Source of the DNA: Streptomyces huasconensis
Lineage (GTDB): Bacteria > Actinomycetota > Actinomycetes > Streptomycetales > Streptomycetaceae
DNA length: 61,867 nucleotides
NCBI GenBank assembly: GCA_004010275.1
Contig: RBWT01000017.1
Location: 1-61,867 of the forward strand
Reading direction: 5' to 3'
Positions 18,513 through 28,900 of this stretch are shown piece by piece (position 1 is the first letter of the stretch; every line of letters begins with the position of its first letter). Under the pieces are notes generated by a model. It searched no databases. It was not told the DNA's origin and saw only the letters and a program-made list of their open reading frames with translations. The position numbers and the translations under genes were made by a program.

Positions 18513-20021
18513 ATGAACGCCTTCACCTCCCTCATGGACGGCTTCGGCACGGCCCTCACCCCGGTCAACCTCCTGTGGGCCGCCGTCGGCGTCCTCCTCG
18601 GCACCGCGATCGGCGTGCTGCCCGGCATCGGGCCCGCGATGGCCGTCGCCCTGCTGCTCCCCGTGACGTACGGGCTCGAACCGACCGGCGCCTTCATCAT
18701 GTTCGCCGGCATCTACTACGGCGCCATGTTCGGCGGCTCCACCACCTCGATCCTCCTCAACACCCCCGGAGAAAGCGCCGCCGTCGTCGCCGCCATGGAA
18801 GGCCATCCGATGGCCAAGGCGGGACGCGGCTCCCAGGCACTCGCGGCCGCCGCCATCGGCCACTTCGCGGGCGGCATGATCGGCACGGTCCTCCTGGTGG
18901 CGCTCGCCCCGACCGTCGCCGACCTCGCCGTCGGCATCGGCGCGCCCGACTACTTCGCCCTCATGGTGCTCGCGTTCATCGCGGTCACCTCCGTCCTCGG
19001 CTCCTCCCGCGTCCGCGGCGTCGCCTCGCTCCTGATCGGCCTCACGATCGGCCTGGTCGGCCTCGACCAGATGACGGGCCAGCAGCGGCTCACCTTCGGC
19101 TCGCTCCAACTCGCCGACGGCATCGACGTGGTGATCGTCGCGGTCGGCCTCTTCGCGATCGGCGAGGCCCTGTGGGTCGCCGCGCACCTGCGCCGCTCCG
19201 GCGCCGAGGCGATCCCCGTCGGCCGCCCCTGGCTCGGCAGGGCGGACGTGCGGCGCACCTGGAAATCCTGGCTGCGCGGCCCCCTCATCGGCTTCCCGTT
19301 CGGCGCGATCCCGGCCGGCGGCGCGGAGATCCCCACCTTCCTCTCCTACGTCACCGAAAAGCGCCTCTCCCGGCACAAGGAGGAGTGGGGCAAGGGCGCC
19401 ATCGAAGGCGTCGCGGGCCCCGAGTCGGCGGCCTCCGCGTCCGCCGCGGGCACCCTCGTCTCCATGCTGACGCTCGGCCTGCCCACCACCGCCGTCGCCG
19501 CGGTGATGCTCGCCGCCTTCCAGCAGTACGGCATCCAGCCCGGCCCGCTGCTCTTCGAACGCGAACCCGACCTGGTCTGGGGCCTGATCGCCTCGCTGTT
19601 CGTCGGCATGGTGCTCCTGCTCGCCCTGAACCTGCCCCTCGCCCCCCTCTGGGCGAAGCTGCTGCGCATCCCGCGGCCCTACCTCTACGCGGGCATCCTG
19701 TTCTTCGCGGCGCTCGGCGCCTACGCGGTCGGCGGCGAACCGCTCGACCTCGTCATCCTGCTCGTCATCGGCCTCATCGGCCTCGGCATGCGGCGCTACG
19801 GCCTGCCCGTCCTGCCCGCCGTCATCGGCGTCATCCTCGGCCCCAACGCCGAACAACAGCTGCGGCGCGCCCTCCAGATCAGTGACGGCAGCGTCCGCGG
19901 GCTCGTCGACACGCCGTTCTCGATGACGGTCCATGGCCTCATCGTCCTGATCGTGACGTGGCCGTTGTGGAAGAAGGCACTGGCGCGGGCCCGGCGCCGC
20001 GGCATAGACGTGGAGGCATGA
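18513..20021 (+). CDS. tctA: Tripartite tricarboxylate transporter large membrane subunit
   Basis: This intact 502-residue polytopic protein has the family signatures [17 protein letters not shown] and [19 protein letters not shown] in the first half and their counterparts [16 protein letters not shown] and [26 protein letters not shown] in the second. It is the ion-coupled channel subunit that moves the carboxylate delivered by TctC. It begins one base after the tctB stop. Its stop overlaps the start of an acetyltransferase gene (ATGA), so that enzyme may be co-expressed with the transporter. Confidence 0.93.
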   Translation: MNAFTSLMDGFGTALTPVNLLWAAVGVLLGTAIGVLPGIGPAMAVALLLPVTYGLEPTGAFIMFAGIYYGAMFGGSTTSILLNTPGESAAVVAAMEGHPMAKAGRGSQALAAAAIGHFAGGMIGTVLLVALAPTVADLAVGIGAPDYFALMVLAFIAVTSVLGSSRVRGVASLLIGLTIGLVGLDQMTGQQRLTFGSLQLADGIDVVIVAVGLFAIGEALWVAAHLRRSGAEAIPVGRPWLGRADVRRTWKSWLRGPLIGFPFGAIPAGGAEIPTFLSYVTEKRLSRHKEEWGKGAIEGVAGPESAASASAAGTLVSMLTLGLPTTAVAAVMLAAFQQYGIQPGPLLFEREPDLVWGLIASLFVGMVLLLALNLPLAPLWAKLLRIPRPYLYAGILFFAALGAYAVGGEPLDLVILLVIGLIGLGMRRYGLPVLPAVIGVILGPNAEQQLRRALQISDGSVRGLVDTPFSMTVHGLIVLIVTWPLWKKALARARRRGIDVEA

Positions 20022-20506
20022 CCTCGACGACGCCCGACGCCCCGGCTCAGATCCGGCCCGCCACCGCCGCCGACGTGCCCGCCGTGCGGGCGGTGACCGA
20101 CGCGGCGTACCGCCACTACATCGCACGCATCGGGGTCGTCCCCGCGCCGATGGAGGCCGACCACGCGGCCGACGTGGCGGCGGGGCGGGTGTACGTCACC
20201 GGGGACCCGGTCGTCGGCGTCCTGGTCCTCGTCCCGCGCACCGCACCACGCGCGGACGCCCATCTCCTCCTGGAGTCGATCGCGGTCCACCCCGACGCCG
20301 CGGGCCAGGGGGTGGGCCGCGCCCTGCTGGCCTTCGTGGAGGCACACGCGCGTGCCCTCGGCCTCCCGGAAGTGCGGCTCTACACCAACGCGTTGATGTG
20401 GGAGAACCAGAAGATCTACCCCCGGTACGGATACGACCTCGTGGCGCGGCGCGTCGAAGGCCCCTACGACCGCCTGCACTACCGCAAGCGGCTGCCCGCA
20501 TCCTGA
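20018..20506 (+). CDS. GNAT-family N-acetyltransferase
   Basis: This 162-residue single-domain acetyltransferase has the acetyl-CoA site in [21 protein letters not shown] (the Q-x-x-G-x-A type motif), a preceding strand LLLESIAV, and the C-terminal [20 protein letters not shown] block. The acceptor substrate is unknown. It is coupled to tctA through ATGA at 20018-20021, so it could modify an imported compound or simply share the operon. The start is clear from the overlap, and a longer upstream frame lies inside tctA. Confidence 0.88.
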   Translation: MTSTTPDAPAQIRPATAADVPAVRAVTDAAYRHYIARIGVVPAPMEADHAADVAAGRVYVTGDPVVGVLVLVPRTAPRADAHLLLESIAVHPDAAGQGVGRALLAFVEAHARALGLPEVRLYTNALMWENQKIYPRYGYDLVARRVEGPYDRLHYRKRLPAS

Positions 20507-20530
20507 CGGTGTCTCAGTCCTGACGGCGTC

Positions 20531-20671
20531 TCACCCGTCCGGCCACCAGGTCCGCTGGACGTCCTTGCGGACCTCCGGCCTCTCCCTGGGCTGAACCTCG
20601 GCTTCCTGGCGTTCCCGCACCCGACGGCTGACCGGCTTGACCGCGGGCTTGTGCGTGGTGACTCGGCGCAT
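20531..20671 (-). CDS. Small basic protein of 46 residues
   Basis: The short frame starts with ATG at 20669-20671, with GGGAGG ideally spaced five to six bases upstream, and ends at TGA (20531-20533). The product begins MRRVTTHKPAVKPVSRRVRE and ends RTWWPDG. It is rich in Arg, Lys, Val and Glu, and has neither membrane segment nor cysteine. I do not recognise it. The third-position GC pattern and good ribosome site support a real gene. It lies in the 268-base space between two converging neighbours. Confidence 0.5.
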   Translation of the reverse strand: MRRVTTHKPAVKPVSRRVRERQEAEVQPRERPEVRKDVQRTWWPDG

Positions 20672-20774
20672 GGCTGCCTCCCTGCCTTACCGATGTCCAC
20701 GGAAGCCGCGCGCTAGACCTCCCCGCCCCACCTTTCTGATCGAGCAGTTGCGCGAACCTGCCTCGGCCGCGTGG

Positions 20775-21261
20775 TCAGAGGGTCCGCAGAAGGCCGCCGC
20801 GCGCCAGCGACTCCAGCTCCGCGAGGGCGCGCAGGGCCGCGGCCGCCGCGGCCGGGTCCGTGGTGCGCAGGGCGCTTGCCTCGAACTCGTCCTCGTCCAG
20901 GCGCAGGACCGTCGCGCCGTCCCCCGAGCACCACCAGGTCGAGGTCCAGGTCCTCCACCATGAGGGCGTCGCCGTCGCGGGCCGCGGGGCGCGTCACGTC
21001 GCAGTACCAGCCCTTGAGGGTGCCGTCGGCGGCGTACACCTCCTTGACCGCGTACCAACGGTTGCGCCAATAGTGCTCGGTGAAGACGTCGCCCGGCTCG
21101 AAGCGGACGAAGCCGAAGTCCCGGGCGCCGGGGGCCGCCCAGGGGGCGCGGACGGTGATGCGTGTGCCGTCGTCGCTCAGGAGCCGTGCCGGGTAGCGGA
21201 TCTTGGTGCGGCCGGCCTTGACGAGGACGACCTCCAGCGTGTCAGCCGAGCTCTCGGACAT
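20775..21261 (-). CDS. DUF402 domain protein, frame broken
   Basis: This protein of about 162 residues has the DUF402 core: FGFVRFEPGDVFTEHYW, RWYAVKEVYAADGTLKGWYCDV, and the acidic VEDLDLDLVV and LDEDEFEA segments, which form the metal/phosphate pocket in the FomD and nucleotide diphosphatase members of the family. A nucleoside diphosphatase-like activity is possible but not proven. One break in the g-run near 20928 puts the last 50 residues in another frame. The ATG at 21261 has GGAGG upstream and lies 20 bases inside the 3' end of the GNAT gene, so the two are translationally coupled. Confidence 0.82.
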
Positions 21262-22180
21262 GGCGTACCTCCGTACCGCAGACCTCGTAACCGAACCAGT
21301 CGTTGATCGCCAGCATCGGCTCGTTCCCCGCGTCGTTGCCGGTGAACGCCTCCGTGCAGCCGGCGGCGCGGGCGCGGTGCAGGGAGTCGTTCTTCGCGAG
21401 CTTGGCGAGGCCCCGGCCGCGGTGGTCGCGGGCGGTGCCCGTCATGCCGGAGGCGTAGCGGCCCGCGCCGTCCGTGCGGGCCAGGCTGAACGCCGCGGGG
21501 CGGCCGTCCACCAGGGCCACCGTGGTCAGCTCCTGGCTGACCAGCGGGTGGTGCCACGTCTCGGCGAGCCACTGCTCGTAATCCGTTAACTCCGCGGCCA
21601 CATCGCTCGGTTCGTCCGCCACCGTCTCCGCGTCGAGCTTGAAGAGCGGCCGCGCGTCGTCGGCGTACACCGAGCCGCTGACCAGTTCCACCCCGGCGGG
21701 CGGCTCCCGGCGGGGCGGCAGTGTGCCGTGCGCGAGGTCGAGGCGCAGGAAGTGCGCGCGGCGGCTCGCGCGGTAGCCGCGGCGGGCGGCGAAGGCGAGG
21801 TTCGCCGGCTCGTCGAGGACCCACGAGTAGACCGTGGTGGCTCCCGCGCCCGCCAGATGCTCCTCGGCCGTGCGCAGCAGGAGCGTTCCGGCACCGGCGC
21901 CGAGGCGCTCGGGGTGCACGTAGACGTTGGCGAAGCCCTGGCCCGGATCGGGGCTGTCGTAGGCGACGCCCACCTGCGCCGTCCCGATGACCTCACCGTC
22001 CTCCTCGGCGATCAACTGCCGGTAGTGGGCGTCGGGGTGGGCTTGGGCGCGGTCGAAGGCGACCGACTCGGGGGTGGCGAGCATGGCGGGCACACAGGCC
22101 CGGCGTACGGCGGCGAAACCCGCGTCGTCCGCCGGGGCGGTGGCGGCGTCGGCGCGGAGGGCTCTGACGATCACAGTCAT
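21242..22180 (-). CDS. Double-domain GNAT acetyltransferase
   Basis: This intact 312-residue protein contains two GNAT halves in the manner of mycothiol synthase-like proteins. The first has VYVHPERLGAGAGTLLLRTAEEHL and the second has MTGTARDHRGRGLAKLAKNDSLHRA followed by TGNDAGNEPMLAINDWFGYEV. Both carry a recognisable pyrophosphate-binding loop. The substrate is unknown. It is divergent from a small GntR regulator, and its 3' end overlaps the start of the DUF402 gene by 20 bases. The ATG at 22178-22180 begins MTVIVRALRAD; longer upstream frames lack a ribosome site. Confidence 0.87.
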   Translation of the reverse strand: MTVIVRALRADAATAPADDAGFAAVRRACVPAMLATPESVAFDRAQAHPDAHYRQLIAEEDGEVIGTAQVGVAYDSPDPGQGFANVYVHPERLGAGAGTLLLRTAEEHLAGAGATTVYSWVLDEPANLAFAARRGYRASRRAHFLRLDLAHGTLPPRREPPAGVELVSGSVYADDARPLFKLDAETVADEPSDVAAELTDYEQWLAETWHHPLVSQELTTVALVDGRPAAFSLARTDGAGRYASGMTGTARDHRGRGLAKLAKNDSLHRARAAGCTEAFTGNDAGNEPMLAINDWFGYEVCGTEVRHVRELG

Positions 22181-22303
22181 GGGGCCGCACGGTACGCGGC
22201 GAGTGACCCGGAGTGCCTCCTCTTTTCTGCCGGTCAGCGGGCCGCCGGCTCTCCGCTGCCGTCCGCGCCACCGGAATCGGGAGCCGTGCGGGACAATCAC
22301 CGC

Positions 22304-22685
22304 GTGACTCTGCACATCGACATCGACGAGGGCGCGGGCGACGCGCCGTACGAGCAGGTAAGGGCCCAGATCGCCGGGCAGGCACGCTCGGGCGCGCTGC
22401 CCGTCGGCCACAAACTGCCCACGGTGCGCGGGCTCGCCCAGTCGCTGGGGCTCGCGGCGAACACCGTGGCCAAGGCGTACCGCGCGCTCGAGGCCGACGG
22501 GGTCATCGAGACCCGGGGCCGCAACGGCACGTTCATCGCCGCCGCGGGGGACGCCGCCGCGAAGGAGGCGGCCCACGCCGCGCAGGCGTACGCCGAGCGG
22601 GTCCGTCGCCTCGGCCTCGCCGAGGAGGACGCCCTGGCCGCCGTACGTCGACGCTGTGCGCGCGACGTACGGGGCCTCCGGCTAG
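22304..22685 (+). CDS. Short GntR-family (YtrA-like) regulator, 3' frame break likely
   Basis: This product of about 126 residues has the GntR winged helix (PYEQVRAQIAGQARSGALPVG, then LPTVRGLAQSLGLAANTVAKAY and ETRGRNGTFIA) and a short helical tail instead of a large ligand domain, as in the YtrA subgroup. The open frame continues to 22819 with an Arg-rich tail. A one-base change near 22646 restores the usual DAVRATYGASG ending with TAG at 22683-22685. It starts at GTG, 123 bases from the divergent GNAT gene. Targets of this subgroup are often its neighbours. Confidence 0.8.
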
Positions 22686-22793
22686 CGCGGCCGCGGCGCC
22701 GTGCCGGGGAGCTGCGACGAGCCCCCCCGGCACACTGCCCTTGCCGCACGAGAGCGCTTACCGCACGTGCGCGTCTTACCGTACGAGCAAGCC

Positions 22794-23141
22794 TTACCGT
22801 ACGAGCACGACGGAGTTGATCGGCGTGAAGTCGTACGGTGCGTACTCGCCCACGTGGCGTGATACGACGGAGCAGTTGGTGCCGTTGTACCCCTTGCAGA
22901 CCTGGAAGCCGGCGCCTCCGGTCTGGTTGTTGACGAGCACACGTTCGCCGGTCACGTTGTTCAGGTTGTGGGCGCCGTACCGGTAGAAGATGTTCTTGTT
23001 GAGGATGGTGCCGTTCGTCTCACGGATGCAGACCGCCCCGGACGGACAGGGCGTCGCCGCGGTGGCGGTGGGAGCGACGGTGAGTCCGAGGGCGCTGAGG
23101 GCGAGGGCCATGCCTGCGGCCGACGCAGCGAACTTGCGCAT
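22794..23141 (-). CDS. Small secreted cysteine-containing protein
   Basis: This 115-residue product has a signal peptide (MRKFAASAAGMALALSALGL, cleaved near TATA) and a mature part of about 85 residues with four cysteines at C-PSGAV-C and QV-C-KGYNGTN-C. It is rich in Asn, Gly, Tyr and Thr, with repeated NNVTG/NNQTG/YNGTN turns. This resembles the small beta-rich I36-type secreted inhibitor-like proteins of Streptomyces, but I cannot assign an activity. The ATG follows a GGGGGAAC ribosome site. Confidence 0.7.
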   Translation of the reverse strand: MRKFAASAAGMALALSALGLTVAPTATAATPCPSGAVCIRETNGTILNKNIFYRYGAHNLNNVTGERVLVNNQTGGAGFQVCKGYNGTNCSVVSRHVGEYAPYDFTPINSVVLVR

Positions 23142-23321
23142 TGTTCCCCCTTGGTCGAGATGCCCCGGTCCGGGCATCGTGGAGCCGAACGTAGACCTGG
23201 CCGGCCGGGGGGCACCAGAGCCTCTGGACAGGTCGTGACCCATGGTGCCGACGGGCATCCGGAGGCGGACGCGTCATCGAAAACGCCATGGGTGTGCGGT
23301 TCGGCCGGAGTGACAGGGGCG

Positions 23322-24425
23322 TCACAGGTACAGCCCCGCGTCCGCCCCCTCGCGCCCTCCCCGCGGGTCCGGCACCGACGTCGGCGTCGTCCCCCGGCGC
23401 AGCGCGAAAAGCTCGGCCAGGGTGGCGCCCTCCCGGGAGACGCCCTCCTCCGTGCCGAGCCACTCCACGGCCTCGGGACGGGTCAGCGGGCCGACCTCGA
23501 TACGGGCCAGGCAGCGGCCGGGGCGCACGACCGCCGGGTGCAGGCGCTCCAGGTCCTCGTTGGTGGTGACGCCCACCAAGACGTTGCGCCCCTGGCCGAG
23601 CAGGCCGTCCGTGAGGTTGAGGAGACGGGACAGCGCCTGCCCCGCCGTGTGCTTCGCCTCGCCGCGGATCAGTTCGTCGCAGTCCTCCAGGAGCAGCAGC
23701 CGCCAGCGCCCCTTCGCCGTGCCGTCGTCCTCACCGATCGCGATGTCCATCAGATAGCCGACGTCACTGAAGAGCCGCTCCGGGTCCAGGACGCAGTCCA
23801 CCTGGCACCAGTCGCGCCAGGAGCGCGCCAGCGTCCGCAGCGCCGACGTCTTGCCCGTGCCCGGCGGGCCGTGCAGCAGGAGCAGACGGCCCGAGATGTC
23901 CTCGGGGGTCGTCTTCATCAGCTTGTCCATGGCGTCGGCGACCGGCGCCGTGTAGTTGGGCCGCACCTCGTCCCACGTACCGGCCGAGATCTGCCGGGTG
24001 GTGCGGTGCGGGCCGCGGCGCGGCGAGACGTACCAGAACCCCATGGTCACGTTCTCCGGCTGGGGTTCGGGCTCGTCCTGCGCACCCTCCGTGGCCTGCC
24101 CGAGGACCTTCTCGGCGAGGTCGGCCGTGGTCGCCGTGACCGTGACGTCCGCGCCGCGGTTCCAGCGGGAGACCAGCAGCGTCCACCCCTCGCCCTCGGC
24201 GAGCGTCGCGCTGCGGTCGTCGTCGCGGGCCGCGCGCAGCACCGTCGCCCCGGGCGGGAGCAGCGTGCACCCCTTCTTCACGCGTTCGATGTTCGCGCTG
24301 TGCGAGAAGGGCTGCTCGCCCGTCGCGAAGCGGCCGAGGAACAGCGCGTCCACGACGTCCGACGGGGAGTCGCTGTCGTCGACGTGGAGCCGGATCGGCA
24401 GGGCGTCGTGAGGGTTCGCAGGCAT
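23322..24425 (-). CDS. AAA ATPase of the DUF5925 type
   Basis: This intact 367-residue protein has an N-terminal domain of about 165 residues (DUF5925-like, my recognition) and a C-terminal AAA module. The Walker A motif is GPPGTGKTSALRTLA, the Walker B motif is LLLLEDCDELI, sensor 1 is VTTNED and an arginine finger-like region is LHPAVVRPGRCLARIEVG. It is cytoplasmic, and no partner gene is obvious. The start at 24425 (MPANPHDALPIRL) is taken because upstream codons are poor. It is divergent from the GH39 gene. Confidence 0.83.
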   Translation of the reverse strand: MPANPHDALPIRLHVDDSDSPSDVVDALFLGRFATGEQPFSHSANIERVKKGCTLLPPGATVLRAARDDDRSATLAEGEGWTLLVSRWNRGADVTVTATTADLAEKVLGQATEGAQDEPEPQPENVTMGFWYVSPRRGPHRTTRQISAGTWDEVRPNYTAPVADAMDKLMKTTPEDISGRLLLLHGPPGTGKTSALRTLARSWRDWCQVDCVLDPERLFSDVGYLMDIAIGEDDGTAKGRWRLLLLEDCDELIRGEAKHTAGQALSRLLNLTDGLLGQGRNVLVGVTTNEDLERLHPAVVRPGRCLARIEVGPLTRPEAVEWLGTEEGVSREGATLAELFALRRGTTPTSVPDPRGGREGADAGLYL

Positions 24426-24542
24426 GCCGCCATGATCCGGCACGCACCCGCCCTCGTGCACCCGGTTTGCCGTGGTGCGAAACCCGTCGCAGTGGTGCGA
24501 AACCCGCCCCACCGCCGGCACCCGCCGATACGCTGGACGCCG

Positions 24543-25965
24543 ATGGGACGTCATGGGTGGTTCTCGGGGGCACGGCGGTGGCGGCTCACCGCACTGCTCG
24601 GCGTGGGGCTGGCCGCGCTGGCCCTCGCGGTCACCCTGGCCACCACGCTGCCCGGCGACGGCGGCAGCACCGCGGGCACCACTCCCGACGGCGACAAGGT
24701 GCACGGCACCCCCGCCGTCCCGCCCGGCCAGACGGCGCCGGAGGTGGGCTGGGGCTTCACCCACACCCAGTACAGCGCGGACGAGGGCGAGCCGCCGGCG
24801 CGTCGAGCGCGTCCGCGCCGAACTGGCCGGCCGGCGGCCGCCCGTCCCGCAGATCCAGCACCTCATGGGCTGGGGCGCGGGCAACCCCGAGCCCGTCGAG
24901 GGGCGTTACGACTTCTCCGCGATGGACCGGCGCATCGACTTCGTCCGGGAGAGCGGGGGCACACCCGTGGTCACGCTCTGCTGCGCCCCGGACTGGATGA
25001 AGGGCGGCGAGCCCGGCGCGGGCCACACCGACTGGAGCCGGCAGGCCCTGGAGACCGCCCCGGAACCCGAGCACTACGACGACTTCGCCCAGCTCGCCGC
25101 GACCGTCGCCAAGCGCTACCCCGACGTACGCCACTTCATCGTCTGGAACGAGTTCAAGGGCTTCTGGAACGACGAGAAGGCCCGCTGGGACCACGAGGGC
25201 TACACCGAGCTGTACAACCTCGTCTACAAGGAGCTGAAAAAGGTCGACAAGGACATCATGGTCGGCGGCCCCTACCTGGTCATGGACAGCGTCCACCCGC
25301 GCCAGGACGCCAACGCCTCGCGCGTGAAAGGACCTTGGGGCCGCCTGGACCAGCGGGTCCTCGACGCCTTCACGTACTGGAACGAGAACAAGGCGGGCGC
25401 GGACTTCGTCGTCGTCGACGGCGCCAGCTACACGGCGGACGACGAGATGTTCCCCGACGAGTTCAAGGCCACCGACAAGCTGACGGCCGTCGGCGAGTGG
25501 GTGCGCGAGCGGACCGGCGACCTGCCCCTGTGGTGGGCCGAGTACTACGTGGAGCCCGGCGACAGCCAGGACAACCGCGACGACTGGTCCGAGGCGCACC
25601 GCGTCGCCGTCCAGGCGTCCGGCCTGATGGCGATGGCCCGCGGCGGCGCCACCAGCGGCTTCTACTGGAACCCGCAGAGGCGGGGCGCCACGTGCGCGGG
25701 CTGCCTGTGGACGCCCACCCAACGCGCCGACGGCGGCCGCGAGTTGCCCATGCTGAGACTCGTCGAACGGTTCGGCGCGGAGTTCGGCCCCGGCACGCGG
25801 TACGAGAAGGTCACGATCGCCGCCGGCGACCGGCCGGACCTCCGCGTCCTCGCCGACGACGAGGCGGTCCTCGTGGTCAACACCCGCGACCGGCGCGTCA
25901 GCGCCGAGGTCGACGGCAAACGGTTCACCATGGCGGGGTACGAGGTGAAGTGGCTCAAGCGCTGA
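24543..25965 (+). CDS. GH39-like glycoside hydrolase, membrane-anchored, frame broken
   Basis: This protein of about 474 residues has an N-terminal membrane anchor or uncleaved signal (LTALLGVGLAALALAVTLATTL) and an extracellular barrel of glycoside hydrolase family 39 type. The acid/base Glu is in FIVWNEFKGFW and the probable nucleophile Glu in PLWWAEYYVEPG. A small beta domain ends the protein. One break near 24797 joins the linker to the barrel. Beta-xylosidase is the classic activity, but its place beside an exopolysaccharide locus suggests that it trims the local polymer. It converges with the flippase-fusion gene. Confidence 0.82.
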
Positions 25966-25987
25966 GCCCCCGCACCCCCTGCCCCGC

Positions 25988-28900
25988 TCACGCCATCGTC
26001 ACGAACCGCTGGACCAGCGACACCAGCAGCACCGCCAGCAGCGGCAGCGAGAACCAGAAGCTGCCCTGCAGCCACCGCTGCTGCCGCACGCTCGGCGCCG
26101 CCGCCGCGACCCGCACCAAGCACGCGGTGAGCAGCAGCACGAGCGCGACGGCGGCCAGCGCACCCACCACCGACCACGGCGTCCACGTCACCCGGGGCCC
26201 GACCGGCCCCGGGTCGGCCTCGGGCGCCCTGCCGTCCGGTTGCTCCCGCAGGCTGTAGAGGGCCGCGTCGTCATTGGCGAAGACTTTCTTCAGCTCCCCG
26301 CGGTCGTCGAGGTGGCGCAGCAGCCGCTGTTCCCAGGTGCGCGCATAGCCCGCGTCCAGCTGGAGAGAGGTCGACTGACCGCGGCTGACCATCAGGTACG
26401 ACTGCGGCCCCGCGTCCCTGAGCGCCTTGACCAGGCCGGAGACCAGGACCGGGTCGGCGGGCGCGAGCGTGGGGACGTAGCGGACCTTCTCCATGTCCCG
26501 GGCGCCCCACGGCAGCGCCGGGGTCACCTTTCCGACCGGGTCGTCGCTCAGCCACAGCAGCCGCACCGTCGGGTCGTCGTGCGCGTACACGTACTCCATC
26601 GCGGCGACCTCGCCGGGCCGGACGCGCTCGAAGGGTTCGTTGCCCCAGCGCGCCACCAGGAAGCCGCCCACCAGCACGAGCCCGGCCATCAGCGCGGCCA
26701 GCGGCGCGAGGCTCACCCGGTCGCGGTCCCGCTCCTCCGCCGTGACGCCCGCGCGCGGGAAGAGCGCGAGACCGGCGAGCAGGGCCGCGCCCGGCAGCGC
26801 GAACATGAAGACCCGCAGGGCCATCTCACCGCCGTACGACTCATGCCGAAACCGAGGAACGGCACGAAGGTGAGGACGAGGAGCGAGCGCTCGCTGTACT
26901 TGCACAGGCGCCGCCGCCACCAGCCCCAGCAGGCGAACGCCATGACCGCGCCGGCCATCGCCACGCGCGCGTACAGCACCAGTTGGTGCGTCGAACTGCC
27001 GCCCTCGATGCGGCCGGATACCGACGACGACACGTTGCCGCCGACGCCGCCGACCCCGCCGAACAGCTCGTCGAAATGGCCCGACCAGTACGGCTCGGCG
27101 AGGAAGCCCAGCCAGACGAGGACCAACACCGTGCAGAGCAGCGGCAGGCCGCGCAGCTCCGAGCGGCCGACCAGGACCAGCACCGTGAGGACACCGAGCA
27201 TCACGAACGGCGTCAGCTGGTGCGCGGGCACGGTCGCCGCGAAGAGGCCGACCAGGACCAGGAGCAGCACGGCGCGCTCCCGGCGGCCCGTCGGCTCGAC
27301 CTCGCTCTCCCCGGGACGCCGCTTGGCCCACAGCACGCGCGGGGCGCGGAACCACACCAGGAGTACGGCGACGAAGGCGAGGTAGAGCAGGTACGTGAAG
27401 CCCTGCGGGGAGAAGTAGTCCTGGCCGACCCAGCCGCTCAGCACGTAGATCCACAGCCCCGCCCACTTGGCGCGCCAGGCCGCCCGCATCGAGCGCACCA
27501 GCAGGAACATCGGCGCGAGGTAGAGCAGTTGCATGGCGGTCGGCCACCAGCGGATCACCTCGGTCATGTCCGAGACACCGCACGCCTGCGCGACGAACGT
27601 GGCCGCGGCGAAGAAGCCGGGCCAGCTCCAGCGCGCGTCGAGGTCGGGGACGGCCGTGCCCGTCCGGTCGATGTACTCCAGGAAGCCCAGGTGCTGCCAG
27701 GCCGTGGCGAACCGCGGCTCGGCCTCGATGACGGCGGGCAGCGCGTGCAGCGACACGACGGTGGCGAGCAGCGTCACCAGCAGGAGGCCCTTGAGGGGCC
27801 GGTCCATCCACAGCAGTACGGCGAAGACGACGATCAGGAGCGCGGCGCCGACCAGCGTGGGCACCGGCAGGACGGAGACCAGGCCGAGCCCGCCCATCCC
27901 GTCGAGATCCTCCTCGCCGAGGCCGAAGGCGGGCAGCCAGTACAGGGCGAGCGCGGCGGCGAGCAGCAGCGCGACGAGCAGGGCGCGGAGCGGCGGGCGC
28001 GCGGCAGCAGCGACTCGTCGTGCGCCGGCTCCTCGGCGCCGGGCGCGGCGGACTCCTCCCGCGACGCCTCCGAACGCTCCACAGGCTGCGAGGGCTGCGA
28101 CGGCTGCGACGGCTCCGAGGGCTCCGCAGGCGCCCGCTCCGGCGCGGCGGCCGGGGTTCTCAGCGCCCACGTGGGCCGGTGCTCCATCTCGTCCCCCTCG
28201 CTCTGGGCCACGGGCGGGCCGGGCCGCACGTCCGGCCTGCGCTCCTGGTGTTCGAAGTCGAGCTGTACGGCGAGCTGGAGCGTGTCCGAGTCCAGTGACT
28301 CCCGCAGCGCCCAGGCGGGCCCGTGCCGCTCCTTCGCCGGGCCCCCGTCCGGGGCGGCCGCGTCACCGGCCGGACCGCTCGGGGAGGCCGCCCGCGTCAC
28401 GCGGTACAGCTTGGGTGCCGCGATCGTCACGATCACGGCCAGACTGGAGATCTCCGCGATGCCGGCGCCGGTCAGCCCCATCCGCGGCAGCAGGATCAGC
28501 GTGAGGCCGAGGACCAGCACGCACAGCAGCCCCTGGAGCCAGGCGATCCCGGAGGTCTTGCTCTGGGCGCGCCGCACCGCGAAGTACGTCTCCATGACCA
28601 CCCGCAGCAGCGCCCCCACGGCGAACCAGCGCAGCAGGGGAGTGCCGGCGTCCGCGTACGCCTGGCCGAACATGCGCAGTACGAGCGGCGCGGCCAGGAA
28701 GAGGACGCAGCACACCGGCAGCATGATCACGGCCATCCGGCGCAGCGCGGCGCGGGTGTGGGCGGCCAGCAGCGCCGGGTCGTGCGCGCCCTCGACGGTG
28801 AGCGAGGCACCCATGTTGACGGCGAGGAGGTTGACGGTGCCGCCGATGGTGGTGGTGATGTAGAAGTACGCGTTGTCGACCGAACTGACCCGCGAGGCGA

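Noticed and set aside
22686..22819. The Arg-rich extension of the small GntR protein to 22819
   Set aside because: A one-base change near 22646 restores the usual YtrA-like ending with a stop at 22683, so the extension looks like read-out of non-coding sequence.
22968..26258. A 1096-residue plus-strand open frame and other very long antisense frames (such as 4592-6784 and 58914-61658 on the minus strand)
   Set aside because: They mirror real genes on the other strand, are Arg/Pro/Gly/Ala-rich, and contain no family motif. Long shadow frames are expected at this GC content.
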